From: Clostridiales bacterium
GTDB lineage: Bacteria; Bacillota; Clostridia; Christensenellales; Aristaeellaceae
Direction: 5' to 3'
DNA: 49,930 nt
Assembly (NCBI GenBank): GCA_015056015.1
Contig: SVHD01000013.1
Coordinates: forward strand, 1-49,930
Under the pieces are notes generated by a model that did no database searches, was not told where the DNA came from, and worked only from the letters and a program-made list of their open reading frames with translations. Both the position numbers and the translations under genes were made by a program. Of this stretch, positions 16,180 to 25,647 are shown in pieces; positions within the stretch are counted from its first letter, which is position 1; every line of letters begins with the position of its first letter.

Positions 16180-16833
16180 TCATGATACGAGCGTGGAAAA
16201 ACCAATCAGAAATTGCCCCAGATAATAGCAGCCAAGGCAGATATAATCAAAGGGAACGGAGCGATTATTCATAAACAACCGGAATGCCAGCATGCAATCC
16301 GAAATAACAAAGAAAACCGCCCCTGCCAGCAATACCGGCCTTTGGTTAATTGCCAGGCTCAGCATCAGAAACAAAACGGCGCCGTAGGCAACAAAAGGAA
16401 AAACAGGCTTATCCCCTGCTCCGTTTTTGATTTTGGGATACAGCAACAGAAGACACAGGGCAAAAAGCAGCACATAAACCGCAAGGTTCATGAATCCGGG
16501 CGGTGCCGAAAAAATACAGGCAGCGCAGTAAAAAATATGACCCACGCCAAATGCGGCCACGCCCCAGAGCAGCCTGATGCCCAGCAGCACATCCGCCGCC
16601 ATGCAGACAAACAGCCCTGCCGTCAGCAGAATATTTCCTGCCGTCGGGGAAAGAATGGCGCCATAGGCGGCCAGGGCAACGGCAAACATCGTAGCCATTC
16701 CCTTAAAAAGCAGGGCGATGCGCCGCTGTCTTTTTCCCTGACGGGGGGAATAATTCTTTTGCTGAAATAACAGGAAAAATACGCTTACGCCAATCAGGCT
16801 GATGACCGCCGCAATCCAGGAAGAAGAGTTCAT
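16180..16833 (-). CDS. YhhN family membrane protein (lysoplasmalogenase-like)
   Basis: A 217-residue integral membrane protein with about seven to eight helices. Conserved YhhN features include FVCMAADVLLGIRLLWGVAAF, GHIFYC, and GAVFFVISDCMLAFRLF with the paired acidic residues typical of the family. Characterised members hydrolyse the vinyl-ether bond of lysoplasmalogens. Plasmalogens occur in many anaerobic clostridia, which fits. The ATG at 16833 has AGGA upstream. It is separated from the next gene by 76 bases containing a possible promoter. Confidence 0.85.
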   Translation of the reverse strand: MNSSSWIAAVISLIGVSVFFLLFQQKNYSPRQGKRQRRIALLFKGMATMFAVALAAYGAILSPTAGNILLTAGLFVCMAADVLLGIRLLWGVAAFGVGHIFYCAACIFSAPPGFMNLAVYVLLFALCLLLLYPKIKNGAGDKPVFPFVAYGAVLFLMLSLAINQRPVLLAGAVFFVISDCMLAFRLFMNNRSVPFDYICLGCYYLGQFLIGFSTLVS

Positions 16834-16895
16834 GTGCGATTCCTCGTTTCTGAGTATTCATATTATCATTCGCCGATGCCGGTGTGTTTTCCTCT

Positions 16896-16924
16896 AAAAA
16901 AGAGCCCGGCAAATCGCCGGGCTC
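16896..16924 (-). terminator. terminator of the MFS gene
   Basis: Perfect 9-bp stem GAGCCCGGC / GCCGGGCTC with a five-base loop, followed on the minus strand by six T. Confidence 0.92.
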
Positions 16925-16933
16925 AGCATATTG

Positions 16934-18211
16934 TTACGCATTGTTTTGAATACCATGTTTTCTGTTGAAGCCATCCAGCCAAAATACAAAGACGGCGCAT
17001 ACCATCAAAAGCCCGATATTCAATCCCATGGGCAGGGCGCGGTTGATATCCGAAAGTGCGCCGGCAATCATACCAAAGGGGGATGTCACCAGCAGACATA
17101 AGGTGAAAAAGAATCCCTGCATCCGGGCTCTTTCCTCGGCAGGAATGGCAATGGTCTGAAGCGCGCTGGTAAGGGGCGTAAGGATGGAAAGGGCCATGGC
17201 CTCCATGGCGGCGCCCAGGGCCACAAAGAGATACGCTCCGGGCTTAAGCAAAATGGTCATCCCCTGCTGCAGCGCCATCAACAAAAGCGACCAGAGGGCC
17301 GGATGCTTGAATTTATCGGCATTCACATGGGGCACAATAAAGAAATAGCTCACCAGCATCAGAAGATTCTTGATGGTGGCAAAGATGGAAAGATTCTCTT
17401 CCGCTATCCCCAATCGTTCCGTTACCAGAATGGGCCAGAAGGAATCCTGCACGCCCTTCATGGTCATATAGCTGGCAACCAGCGCCACGGTCAGCATGAT
17501 CCGCTTGTCTTTGAGCATATCCAGCAGGATAAAACGGCTGTTCCACAGATGGGAAAGCAGGGATACATGCCTGCATTCCTCCATGCGCCGCTTGCCGATT
17601 TGCGTTTCTTTGGTACAAAGATGCAGAATCACAAATTTTGCCGTCATCATCACGAAGGTAATCAGGTATAATACCCGCATGGTGGGCACAACGCCGTATT
17701 TCTGCACAAAGCCAAAGGCCAGCGGCGATACAAAGCCCGCAATCAGCCCGGCAATATGGCAAACGGAAAAGAGGCGCACATACCTTTCCTCGGCCGAATC
17801 CTCAATGAATAAAAGATACCAGCTGTTTTCCGTCACCCGCCAGATGCCGTTGAATACCGCCGCTACCAGGAACCAATGATAGCTTTGGGCGCAGGCCCAT
17901 AAAAGAGCGGGCACGCTCCAGGACAGGGTGTCAAAAATCAGGGTGCACCATCTTCTTCCCAGCTTATCCGTCAGCACGCCGGATAAAATGGCAAATATCA
18001 CCTGGGAAAGAAAAAATACCGTCTGGGTAATCCCGATCTGAAAGGCGCTTACCCCCAGGCTTACCATATACATGGAGGCAAAAGGCAGATACAGGTTATA
18101 GGGAATTCCCCACAGCGGCTCCAGCAGCATACAGGGCAATTCATTGCCCTTGGCCGTGCAGATCACATCGATCATGGGATTTTTGCGCAAAAGCGCAAGC
18201 AGACGTTTCAT
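16934..18211 (-). CDS. MFS transporter
   Basis: A 425-residue membrane protein of the major facilitator superfamily, with about 12 helices. The loop between helices 2 and 3 has the MFS signature GVLTDKLGRRW. A long cytoplasmic loop (CTKETQIGKRRMEECRH) separates the halves. The substrate is unknown; the sequence resembles sugar or drug exporters only in general terms. GGAGG lies close to the ATG (4 bases). It is a single-gene unit that diverges from mrfA. Confidence 0.88.
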   Translation of the reverse strand: MKRLLALLRKNPMIDVICTAKGNELPCMLLEPLWGIPYNLYLPFASMYMVSLGVSAFQIGITQTVFFLSQVIFAILSGVLTDKLGRRWCTLIFDTLSWSVPALLWACAQSYHWFLVAAVFNGIWRVTENSWYLLFIEDSAEERYVRLFSVCHIAGLIAGFVSPLAFGFVQKYGVVPTMRVLYLITFVMMTAKFVILHLCTKETQIGKRRMEECRHVSLLSHLWNSRFILLDMLKDKRIMLTVALVASYMTMKGVQDSFWPILVTERLGIAEENLSIFATIKNLLMLVSYFFIVPHVNADKFKHPALWSLLLMALQQGMTILLKPGAYLFVALGAAMEAMALSILTPLTSALQTIAIPAEERARMQGFFFTLCLLVTSPFGMIAGALSDINRALPMGLNIGLLMVCAVFVFWLDGFNRKHGIQNNA

Positions 18212-18247
18212 AATTCCTCCGCAACAAGCAAAAATTTATTCCTACAA

Positions 18248-18276
18248 AATATATGCCACTTTTCCTGCCTTGTCAA
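18248..18276 (-). promoter_or_regulatory. sigma-A promoter of the MFS gene
   Basis: TTGACA (18276-18271) and TATATT (18253-18248), 17 bp apart on the minus strand. Its -35 overlaps the -35 of the divergent mrfA promoter. Confidence 0.82.
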
Positions 18277-18298
18277 GCGGGCGTGAAAAATGTATAAT
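18270..18298 (+). promoter_or_regulatory. sigma-A promoter of the mrfA operon
   Basis: TTGTCA (18270-18275) and perfect TATAAT (18293-18298), 17 bp apart. It excludes translation starts before about 18305. Confidence 0.85.
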
Positions 18299-18328
18299 AA
18301 AGGGGTAATCATGGAGGAGGATACGCCT

Positions 18329-20593
18329 GTGAATCTGCCGCAGCTTTTGGAAAAATTGAAACTCAGCCCGGATTTCATGGAAAATGTCACTGCCTGGCGC
18401 ACCATCCCCGCAAGGGCCGCCCATTTTGCCCCCTGGCCCGAGGGGATTGATTCCCGTTTGCCCCAGGCCCTGAACCGGCATGGGGTGCATCAATTGTATA
18501 CCCACCAGGCGGAATGCTTTGAGGCGGCCCAGGCCGGGGAGGATTATGTGGTGGTTACCCCCACCGCGTCCGGGAAAACCCTGTGCTATAATCTTCCCGT
18601 TCTTGCTCAGATCCTGAAAAATGAGGATGCCCGCGCCCTCTATCTTTTCCCCACCAAGGCGCTTTCTGCCGATCAGGTCAGCGAATTATATGAATTGATT
18701 GAACAATTGCAGGTGGATATCAAAACCTATACCTACGACGGGGATACCCCGGCGGCGGCAAGGCGCGCCGTGCGCCAGGCCGGGCATGTGGTGGTCACCA
18801 ATCCTGATATGCTCCACAGCGGCATTTTGCCCCAGCATACCAAGTGGGTAAAATTATTTGAAAATCTGCAGTATATCGTTATCGATGAAATCCATACCTA
18901 TCGCGGCGTATTCGGCAGCAATCTGGCCAATGTGATCCGCCGCCTTTTGCGCCTTTGCGAATTCTACGGCAGCCATCCCCGCTTTATCCTCTGCTCCGCC
19001 ACCATCCAGAATCCCAAAGAACTGGCGGAAACCCTCATTGGCCGTCCTGTGCGCCTGATCAATAATAACGGCGCCCCTGCCGGTGAAAAGCATTATATTT
19101 TCTATAATCCTCCTGTGGTCAATCAGCAATTGGGCATCCGCAAGGGCGTATTGCCCGAAACCCGAAAGATTGCCTCCATGCTGGTGCATAATGGGGTGCA
19201 GAGCATCGTTTTTGCCAAATCCCGGCTGCAGGTTGAAGTGCTCACCCGGCAGTTGAAGGAATTGGTATCCGATCCCATCGGCAACAGCGGCAAGGTGCGC
19301 GGCTATCGCGGCGGTTATCTTCCCAATGAACGCCGGGAAATTGAAAAAGGATTGCGGGCCGGGAATATTCAGGCGGTTGTTTCCACCAACGCATTGGAGC
19401 TGGGCATCGATATCGGCGCCCTGGAGGCCTGCGTGCTCTGCGGCTATCCCGGCACCATCGCCAGCACCTGGCAGCAATCGGGCCGCGCCGGGCGCAGAAA
19501 CGGCGTGGCGGTCACCATCATGGTGGCTTCCTCCAGCGCCCTGGATCAATTCATTGTTACCCACCCGGATTATTTCTTTGAGCAGCCTGCTGAAAACGCC
19601 CTGCTGAATCCCGATAATCTATATATCCTGCTCAGCCATTTCAAATGCGCCGCCTATGAATTGCCCTTTAAGGATGGCGAAACCCTGGGCAATGCCGCCG
19701 GCGGGGATGAAATGCTGGATTTCCTTTCTGAAAGCAACATTCTGCGCCACGTAGGCGATACGTATCACTGGATGGCGGAGGAATTCCCCGCCAGCGAAAT
19801 GAGCCTGCGCACCGCCATGACGGAAAACTATCTGATCATGGATATTACCGATCCTGCCCATCCGCGGATGGTGGGCGAAATGGATCGCTTCACTGTGCCC
19901 ATGCTGCTCCACGAAAATGCCATCTACATGCACGAAGGGCAAACCTATCAGGTGGAGCAATTGGATTTTGACGCCTGCAAGGCTTTTATCCGCAAGGTCA
20001 ACGTGGATTACTATACCGACGCAGATCTGAACGTATCCCTGAGCCTGCTGGATATCGAAAAAGAGGAGCAGGACGCAGCGCTTGGCGAAGTGAAGGTAAC
20101 CGCGCTGGTAAAGATTTTTAAAAAAATGCGCTTTGATAACGGGGAAAACGTGGGCTTCGGCCCGGTTCGCCTTCCCGAAACCGAAATGCATACCACCGCC
20201 ATGTGGCAGACCGTTCCTGATCACATTGCCGCAAAATATGAAAAGGATGATCTGCAAAGCGGCATGCTGGGCGTTGCCAATCTGATGCGCATTCTCTCTC
20301 CCCTGTATCTGATGTGCTCTCCCCGGGATATTGCTGTTTCCTATCAGGTAAAATGTCCCTTTACGGGAAAGCCCACGCTGATTCTTTATGATAATTGCCC
20401 GGGGGGCGTGGGCCTTGCCGAAAAGGCCTTCCGGATGCGGAAAATCCTTTTGGATCACGCCCTGATGCTGCTTAAGGATTGTGCCTGCCCCCAGGGATGC
20501 CCTTCCTGTGTGGGGCCGGTTGGCGAAGTGGGCCTCCGGGGCAAAAAAATGGCCCGTGCCTTGCTGGAGGATTTGATTCGTGAATATTCATGA
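18329..20593 (+). CDS. mrfA: MrfA/YprA-type DEAD/DEAH helicase with DUF1998
   Basis: A 754-residue SF2 helicase, close to the length of Bacillus subtilis MrfA (YprA), which acts in repair of mitomycin C lesions. Walker A is TPTASGKT, motif II is IDEIHTYRG (DEIH), motif III region CSATIQNP, and motif VI QSGRAGRR. The C-terminal DUF1998 region ends with CPFTGKP and a four-cysteine cluster around CACPQGCPSC, probably metal-binding. I chose GTG 18329, eight bases after GGAGGAGG; the ATG at 18311 lies before that RBS. First gene of a four-gene operon. Confidence 0.92.
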   Translation: MNLPQLLEKLKLSPDFMENVTAWRTIPARAAHFAPWPEGIDSRLPQALNRHGVHQLYTHQAECFEAAQAGEDYVVVTPTASGKTLCYNLPVLAQILKNEDARALYLFPTKALSADQVSELYELIEQLQVDIKTYTYDGDTPAAARRAVRQAGHVVVTNPDMLHSGILPQHTKWVKLFENLQYIVIDEIHTYRGVFGSNLANVIRRLLRLCEFYGSHPRFILCSATIQNPKELAETLIGRPVRLINNNGAPAGEKHYIFYNPPVVNQQLGIRKGVLPETRKIASMLVHNGVQSIVFAKSRLQVEVLTRQLKELVSDPIGNSGKVRGYRGGYLPNERREIEKGLRAGNIQAVVSTNALELGIDIGALEACVLCGYPGTIASTWQQSGRAGRRNGVAVTIMVASSSALDQFIVTHPDYFFEQPAENALLNPDNLYILLSHFKCAAYELPFKDGETLGNAAGGDEMLDFLSESNILRHVGDTYHWMAEEFPASEMSLRTAMTENYLIMDITDPAHPRMVGEMDRFTVPMLLHENAIYMHEGQTYQVEQLDFDACKAFIRKVNVDYYTDADLNVSLSLLDIEKEEQDAALGEVKVTALVKIFKKMRFDNGENVGFGPVRLPETEMHTTAMWQTVPDHIAAKYEKDDLQSGMLGVANLMRILSPLYLMCSPRDIAVSYQVKCPFTGKPTLILYDNCPGGVGLAEKAFRMRKILLDHALMLLKDCACPQGCPSCVGPVGEVGLRGKKMARALLEDLIREYS

Positions 20594-21941
20594 ATTGGTG
20601 GAATTGCAGCGCAGTTCTTTTCAGGCACTGCAGCCCTCCCCGGTGGAGGAAAGGCTGGATCAGCTGGAAATGCTGAAAAATGCCATTCTGCAAAGGGAGG
20701 ATGAAATCTGCGCGGCATTGGAAAGCGATCTGGGCAAATGCGCTGGGGAAGCCTACATGACCGAAATCGGGCTGGTGCTTTCCGAAATTAACTACGCCAT
20801 GAAGCATCTGAAAAAATGGGCGCGGCCCAAACGGGTGAAAACGTCGCTGACGCTTTTCCCTGCCCGCAGCTATATTTTAAAAGAGCCCTATGGCGTGGTG
20901 CTCATAATGTCCCCCTGGAATTATCCCTTCATGCTGACCCTTTCCCCCTTTGTGGGCGCTATTGCCGCCGGGAATCACTGCATCGTAAAGCCCAGCAATT
21001 ACTCCCCTGCCACCAGCCTGGTTATTTCCCGGCTTCTTGCCGATTGCTTCCCGCCGGATAAAGCAGCGGTGGTGTTGGGCGGGCGGATGGAAAATCAGGC
21101 CCTGCTGGATGAACGATTTGATTATATCTTCTTTACCGGCGGCGCCGCGGTTGGCAAGACCGTTCTGGAAAAGGCCGCCCGGTATGTTACCCCCGTCACC
21201 TTGGAGCTTGGGGGAAAAAGCCCCTGCATCGTGGACGCCTCCGCCCATATTCCCACGGCGGCGCGGCGCATTGCCTTTGGAAAATCCATCAATTCCGGGC
21301 AAACCTGCGTCGCCCCCGATTACCTGCTGGTGCATGAAAAAGTAAAGGATCGTCTGCTCTCCCAGATTGTCAGTTGCTGGCAGGAAATGTACGGAAGCGC
21401 CCTGGACAGCCCCCAGTGGCCCCACATGATCAATGCCAGGCATTATCAAAGGGTAATGAATCTGATCGAAGGAGAAAACGTATATTTCGGCGGTTTCGGG
21501 GATGGGGAACGCATTTCCCCTACCATTCTCACCGATGTTTCCTGGAATTCGCCCGTCATGCAGGAGGAAATCTTCGGCCCCGTGCTGCCGGTGATCACCT
21601 TCCTCTCCCTGGATGAAATCATTCCCATGATCAATAGTCGGGAAAAGCCCCTGGCTCTGTATCTCTTCTCCCGCCGCGCCTCCGCCCAGGAAAGAATCCT
21701 TTCGGAAATTTCCTTTGGCGGCGGCTGCATCAATGATACCGTGGTGCATCTTTCCTCCTCCCGATTGCCTTTTGGCGGCGTTGGAAAAAGCGGTATGGGC
21801 GGCTATCACGGGAAATATTCCTTTGATACTTTTACGCATGAAAAGCCCATCGTGAGAAAAGGAAACTGGCTGGATATCCGGGCGCGCTATGCCCCCTTTA
21901 CCAGAGAAAAAACCAGCCTGATTAAAAAACTGATGAAATAA
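20580..21941 (+). CDS. aldehyde dehydrogenase (class 3 type)
   Basis: A 453-residue NAD(P)-dependent aldehyde dehydrogenase, similar in layout to class 3 / YwdH-type enzymes. The general base Glu209 lies in LELGGKSP and the catalytic Cys243 in NSGQTCVAPDYL. MSPWNYPF and EEIFGPVLPV are typical. It probably oxidises long-chain or aromatic aldehydes to acids. The start is GTG 20580 with GGAGG nine bases upstream, overlapping the helicase gene by 14 bases. The C-terminus extends past the usual core with a basic tail. Confidence 0.93.
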   Translation: MNIHELVELQRSSFQALQPSPVEERLDQLEMLKNAILQREDEICAALESDLGKCAGEAYMTEIGLVLSEINYAMKHLKKWARPKRVKTSLTLFPARSYILKEPYGVVLIMSPWNYPFMLTLSPFVGAIAAGNHCIVKPSNYSPATSLVISRLLADCFPPDKAAVVLGGRMENQALLDERFDYIFFTGGAAVGKTVLEKAARYVTPVTLELGGKSPCIVDASAHIPTAARRIAFGKSINSGQTCVAPDYLLVHEKVKDRLLSQIVSCWQEMYGSALDSPQWPHMINARHYQRVMNLIEGENVYFGGFGDGERISPTILTDVSWNSPVMQEEIFGPVLPVITFLSLDEIIPMINSREKPLALYLFSRRASAQERILSEISFGGGCINDTVVHLSSSRLPFGGVGKSGMGGYHGKYSFDTFTHEKPIVRKGNWLDIRARYAPFTREKTSLIKKLMK

Positions 21942-21953
21942 GAGGTGTCCCTT

Positions 21954-22670
21954 ATGCCCGCATTGGAAGCCTACCGCAGGGATCTGGATTATTCCTATGC
22001 TCCCGGCGTTTTTCCCAGCCTGGAGGCGCTGGTAAAGCATCCCGAAATGGTTCGTCGGGTGCTGATTTCCTCAAAGGGATCGGAAAGCGACGGCGTTCAG
22101 AAGATGATCTCCCTGGCGCAGAAGCATCATATCCGGGTGGAAACGGCCGATAAGGCCCTTTCCCGCATTTCCGGTAAAGAAAACTGCTTTGCCGCTGCTG
22201 TCTTTGAAAAGCAGCCTGCCGTGCTCTCCTCTGCCAATCATATCGTGCTCCATCATATTTCCGATGCCGGAAACCTGGGCACCATTCTCCGTGCCGCTCT
22301 GGGCTTTGGTTTTCATGATATCGCCATCATCCGCCCGGCCACGGATGTTTACGATCCCAAGGTGGTAAGGGCCAGCATGGGCGCGCTGTTTTCCCTGCGC
22401 GTTCGCGAATATGATGATTTTGATGCCTACCGCAAAGAATTTCCGGATCATGCCGCCTATCCCTTTATGCTGGATGGTTCCATGCTGATGGATGAAGCGG
22501 TGGCGGATAAAAAATCCCCCTGCGCATTGATTTTCGGCAATGAAGGCGCCGGGCTGCCTGCTGAATTTTCCCAATTGGGCCAGCCGGTGCGCATTCCCCA
22601 CAGCAATGATATTGATTCCCTCAATCTTTCCGTGGCCGCCGCCATCGGAATGTATGCCTTTCGAAAATAA
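21954..22670 (+). CDS. SpoU/TrmH family RNA 2'-O-methyltransferase
   Basis: A 238-residue methyltransferase of the SPOUT class. All three family motifs are present: DAGNLGTILRAALGFG (motif 1), ALIFGNEGAGLP (motif 2) and IPHSNDIDSLNLSVAAAIGM (motif 3), which form the trefoil-knot SAM site. The N-terminal 90 residues fit a SpoU substrate-binding domain. The target is a ribose in rRNA or tRNA; which one is unclear. ATG 21954 is six bases after AAGAGGTG; the earlier GTG at 21945 lies within that RBS. Confidence 0.92.
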   Translation: MPALEAYRRDLDYSYAPGVFPSLEALVKHPEMVRRVLISSKGSESDGVQKMISLAQKHHIRVETADKALSRISGKENCFAAAVFEKQPAVLSSANHIVLHHISDAGNLGTILRAALGFGFHDIAIIRPATDVYDPKVVRASMGALFSLRVREYDDFDAYRKEFPDHAAYPFMLDGSMLMDEAVADKKSPCALIFGNEGAGLPAEFSQLGQPVRIPHSNDIDSLNLSVAAAIGMYAFRK

Positions 22671-22684
22671 GGAGGAATATTCCC

Positions 22685-23230
22685 ATGACTGATCAGCAAA
22701 TCATCACCGCCCAGGTCACCAAGGCCATTTTGGATTTATCTGCAGCGGGCAAATTGGAAAAGGGCGCCCAGATCGTTATCGGCTGCTCCACCAGCGAGGT
22801 AGCCGGCGGCCGCATCGGCAAAAACAGCGTGCCCGAAATCGGCGAATGGATCGCCGCCGCGGTATTGCATGTGTGTGAGCAGAAAGGCCTGATTCCCATT
22901 TTCCAGTGCTGCGAGCATTTGAATCGCGCGCTGGTTCTGCCCCTTTCCGCTGCCAAGGCCCTGGGCTACACCCGGGTCAGCGCCATTCCCCAGCCCAAGG
23001 CCGGCGGCAGCGTACCGGCGGCGGCCTGGAAAATGATGGAGGAGCCCTGCCTGGTGGTCAGCGTGCAGGCGGATGCGGGCCTGGATATCGGCGATACCCT
23101 GATTGGCATGCATCTGCGGCCCGTTGCCGTTCCTTTCCGCGGCGAAATCAAGCAGGTGGGCCACGCCCACCTCACCGCCGCTTACTCCCGTCTGCCCTAT
23201 ATCGGCGGGGAAAGAGCCGTATACGTGTAA
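22685..23230 (+). CDS. YwlG/UPF0340 family protein
   Basis: A 181-residue protein of the UPF0340 (YwlG, TIGR01440) family. Family blocks include IVIGCSTSEVAGGRIGK, FQCCEHLNRALV and the C-terminal MHLRPVAVPFR with YSRLPYIGGERAVY. No function is established. It starts 14 bases after the methyltransferase with AAGGAGG upstream and closes the operon. Confidence 0.92.
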   Translation: MTDQQIITAQVTKAILDLSAAGKLEKGAQIVIGCSTSEVAGGRIGKNSVPEIGEWIAAAVLHVCEQKGLIPIFQCCEHLNRALVLPLSAAKALGYTRVSAIPQPKAGGSVPAAAWKMMEEPCLVVSVQADAGLDIGDTLIGMHLRPVAVPFRGEIKQVGHAHLTAAYSRLPYIGGERAVYV

Positions 23231-23240
23231 TCTCAAATGC

Positions 23241-23283
23241 AAAAAGAGCTTTCGACGCACAAGAACGCCGAAAGCTCTTTTTT
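23241..23283. terminator. bidirectional terminator between ywlG and topB
   Basis: Stem AAAAAGAGCTTTCG / CGAAAGCTCTTTTT with a 14-base loop. It ends the plus-strand operon and overlaps the topB stop codon, where the reverse reading also gives a T-run. Confidence 0.88.
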
Positions 23284-25426
23284 ATTTTTTCTCGTAGGTA
23301 ATTCCCAGGGAAACTGAAGGATTTTCCTGCCCATTGGGGGTAAAGGAAATTTTTCCGTCTTTCAAATCAATCATGCCGGTAGATCCCCGGATGCTGCCTT
23401 TTTCCAGCAGCAGCGCTACCAGCTTGGCATTCAGCTGGGGCCCGCCGCCCCGGGCCAGGCAATCCTTCCACAAGGTAAAATGGCATCCATCCCGCCAGGC
23501 AGCACAGCCAAAGGCCTTGGTATTTTCCTGCACGGCTTTTCCGCATAAGGGGCATTTGGCATCCGGCACTGATTTGGTATTGGCGCTTTTTCCGTTGCCG
23601 CCCTTTCCTTTTCTGCGCATTTCTTCGGGGAAATTGGCCTCCGTTTTGGTATCCCGGGCATAATCGATGAGGAAGGTGGTCAGATTGCGGATCCCCTGCA
23701 TGAAGCGATCCGTATCCCGCTTGTTTTTCGCAATTTCATCCAGCGCCAATTCCCATTTGCCCGTGGTTTCCGGCGATGCAATTTCTTCCGGCGCAATGGC
23801 AATCAGGGATACGCCCTTTTCCGTGGCGTTGAGCGCCCGTCCTTTTCTTGCGGCATAGCCCACCTGAATCAGCCGCTCAATGATGGCGGCCCGGGTGGCG
23901 GGGGTGCCAAGGCCGGAGCCCTTCATCTGCTCCCGCAGTTTTTCAGCCGAAAGCTCTCTTCCCGCATTTTCCATCGCCGCCAGCAGCGATGCATCCGTAT
24001 GGGGGGCCGGGGGCTTGGTGGATTCCTTTTTCACCGTCGCCTTGCTCACTGTCCGCCCGTCGCCCTCCTGCAGTGCGGGCAATTGATCTTCTTCCTTTTC
24101 ATCGGAAGGATAAACGTCCTTCCAGCCATTGATTCTGACGACTCTTCCCGTAGATTTGAATTTTTCTCCTTCGCAGCCGTTGATTACCCTGATCGCATCA
24201 TATTCGTGAGCCGGATAAAAAACGGCGATTACGCGCCGGGCGATCATATCAAATAATTTGGCGGCGTCGGCGGGCAATTTATCCAGGGGCGCCGTTTGGG
24301 GCGTGGGGATAATGGCATGATGATCGGATACCTTGGCATTATCAAAAATCCGCCTGGATAAGGGCAGCTTTCCTTCTTCGCCCCATGGGATATTTTCCAC
24401 ATAAGCCCGATAATCCCCCGGCAGCTTCTGCAGCGTCAGTTTTGTTCTGCCAAGCATATCCATGGGCAGATAACGGCTATCCGTTCTGGGATAGGTAATG
24501 GCCTTCCATTTTTCGTATAATTCCTGGGCGATTTTCAAGGTTTTATCGGCGGTATAGCCCAGTTTCCTGTTTGCTTCCCGCTGCAGGGAGGTCAGATCAT
24601 ATAATTGCGGGGGCAATTCCTTTTTGCTTTCGGCGCTGACCGCTTCCACCCGCGCCGCCTTGCCCTTGATCTTTTTGGCGATTTCATCCGCCTTTTCCTT
24701 CGTGGGAATCCGGGCGGCCTTTTTTTCATCCTCCGCCTTTTCATCGAACCATTGGCCGGTATAATCCCCGAAATTGGCAGTAACGGTATAATATTCTTCA
24801 GGCTTGAAATTGGCAATTTCGTGATAGCGCTTCACCAGGATGGCCAGGGTAGGCGTCTGCACCCGGCCAATGGATAAAAGCGCGTCAAAACGAAGGGTAA
24901 AGGCCCGGCTGGCATTCATGCCCACCAGCCAGTCCGCCTGGGAGCGGCAAGTGGCGCTGCGATAAAGCCCATCATATTCCGCGGCGGGCTTCAGCGAGGC
25001 AAATCCCTCCCTGATCGCTTCATCCGTCATAGAGGAAATCCAGAGCCTGTCCACCGGCTTTTTGCATTTTGCCTGATGATAGATCAGGCGAAAAATCAAT
25101 TCCCCTTCCCGCCCGGCGTCGGTCGCGCAAATCAGGCTTTCGGTTTCGGGGGCGTTAATCAGTTTTTTGATCACAGAAAACTGGGATTTGGTTTTGCTGA
25201 TCACCTTGGTAGGGATATTTTCCGGCAAAATGGGCAGATCCTCCATCCGCCATTTTTTATATTTTTCATCCATTTCATCCGGTTCGCACAGCGTTACCAG
25301 ATGCCCAACCGCCCAGGTAACGGTATATTTTTCGCCCTTTAAAAAGCCCTCGCCCCGTTCCTGGCATTTGAGCACCCTGGCAATATCCCGGCCAACGCTT
25401 GGCTTTTCAGCCACCACAACGATCAT
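23282..25426 (-). CDS. topB: DNA topoisomerase III
   Basis: A 714-residue type IA topoisomerase, which passes single strands and helps resolve recombination or replication intermediates. It begins with the Toprim domain (VVVAEKPSVGRDIA; DAGREGEL at 103-110). The active-site Tyr312 is in TYPRTDSRYLP. LLSIGRVQTPTLAI is the usual TopB block. The C-terminus carries a topo C-terminal repeat with CPLCGK and a further pair of cysteines. Length is normal for TopB. GAGGGA precedes the ATG. Chromosomal and plasmid forms look alike; nothing nearby suggests a mobile element. Confidence 0.96.
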   Translation of the reverse strand: MIVVVAEKPSVGRDIARVLKCQERGEGFLKGEKYTVTWAVGHLVTLCEPDEMDEKYKKWRMEDLPILPENIPTKVISKTKSQFSVIKKLINAPETESLICATDAGREGELIFRLIYHQAKCKKPVDRLWISSMTDEAIREGFASLKPAAEYDGLYRSATCRSQADWLVGMNASRAFTLRFDALLSIGRVQTPTLAILVKRYHEIANFKPEEYYTVTANFGDYTGQWFDEKAEDEKKAARIPTKEKADEIAKKIKGKAARVEAVSAESKKELPPQLYDLTSLQREANRKLGYTADKTLKIAQELYEKWKAITYPRTDSRYLPMDMLGRTKLTLQKLPGDYRAYVENIPWGEEGKLPLSRRIFDNAKVSDHHAIIPTPQTAPLDKLPADAAKLFDMIARRVIAVFYPAHEYDAIRVINGCEGEKFKSTGRVVRINGWKDVYPSDEKEEDQLPALQEGDGRTVSKATVKKESTKPPAPHTDASLLAAMENAGRELSAEKLREQMKGSGLGTPATRAAIIERLIQVGYAARKGRALNATEKGVSLIAIAPEEIASPETTGKWELALDEIAKNKRDTDRFMQGIRNLTTFLIDYARDTKTEANFPEEMRRKGKGGNGKSANTKSVPDAKCPLCGKAVQENTKAFGCAAWRDGCHFTLWKDCLARGGGPQLNAKLVALLLEKGSIRGSTGMIDLKDGKISFTPNGQENPSVSLGITYEKK

Positions 25427-25559
25427 CTTTTTCCCTCGCTTTCCATAGCATCATACCATAAATGGGCAAAAAAGAAAAGTGCAGGAAAAAAGTCGCCCTA
25501 TGCAGATGTAAATCCTGCAAAAAAGCCCTTAACCCCACACATTTCCAGCCCCGGAGCCA

Positions 25560-25588
25560 TGGACAAATGACCGCAAATATGATACACT
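25560..25588 (+). promoter_or_regulatory. probable promoter of the SpoIID/SH3 gene
   Basis: TGGACA (25560-25565) and TACACT (25583-25588), 17 bp apart and 59 bases before the start. The rest of 25427-25647 shows no other feature. Confidence 0.55.
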
Positions 25589-25647
25589 ACCAATTGATTA
25601 CGAAAGTATTACATTTCATTTCTGATTGATATACGGAGGCACAAACG

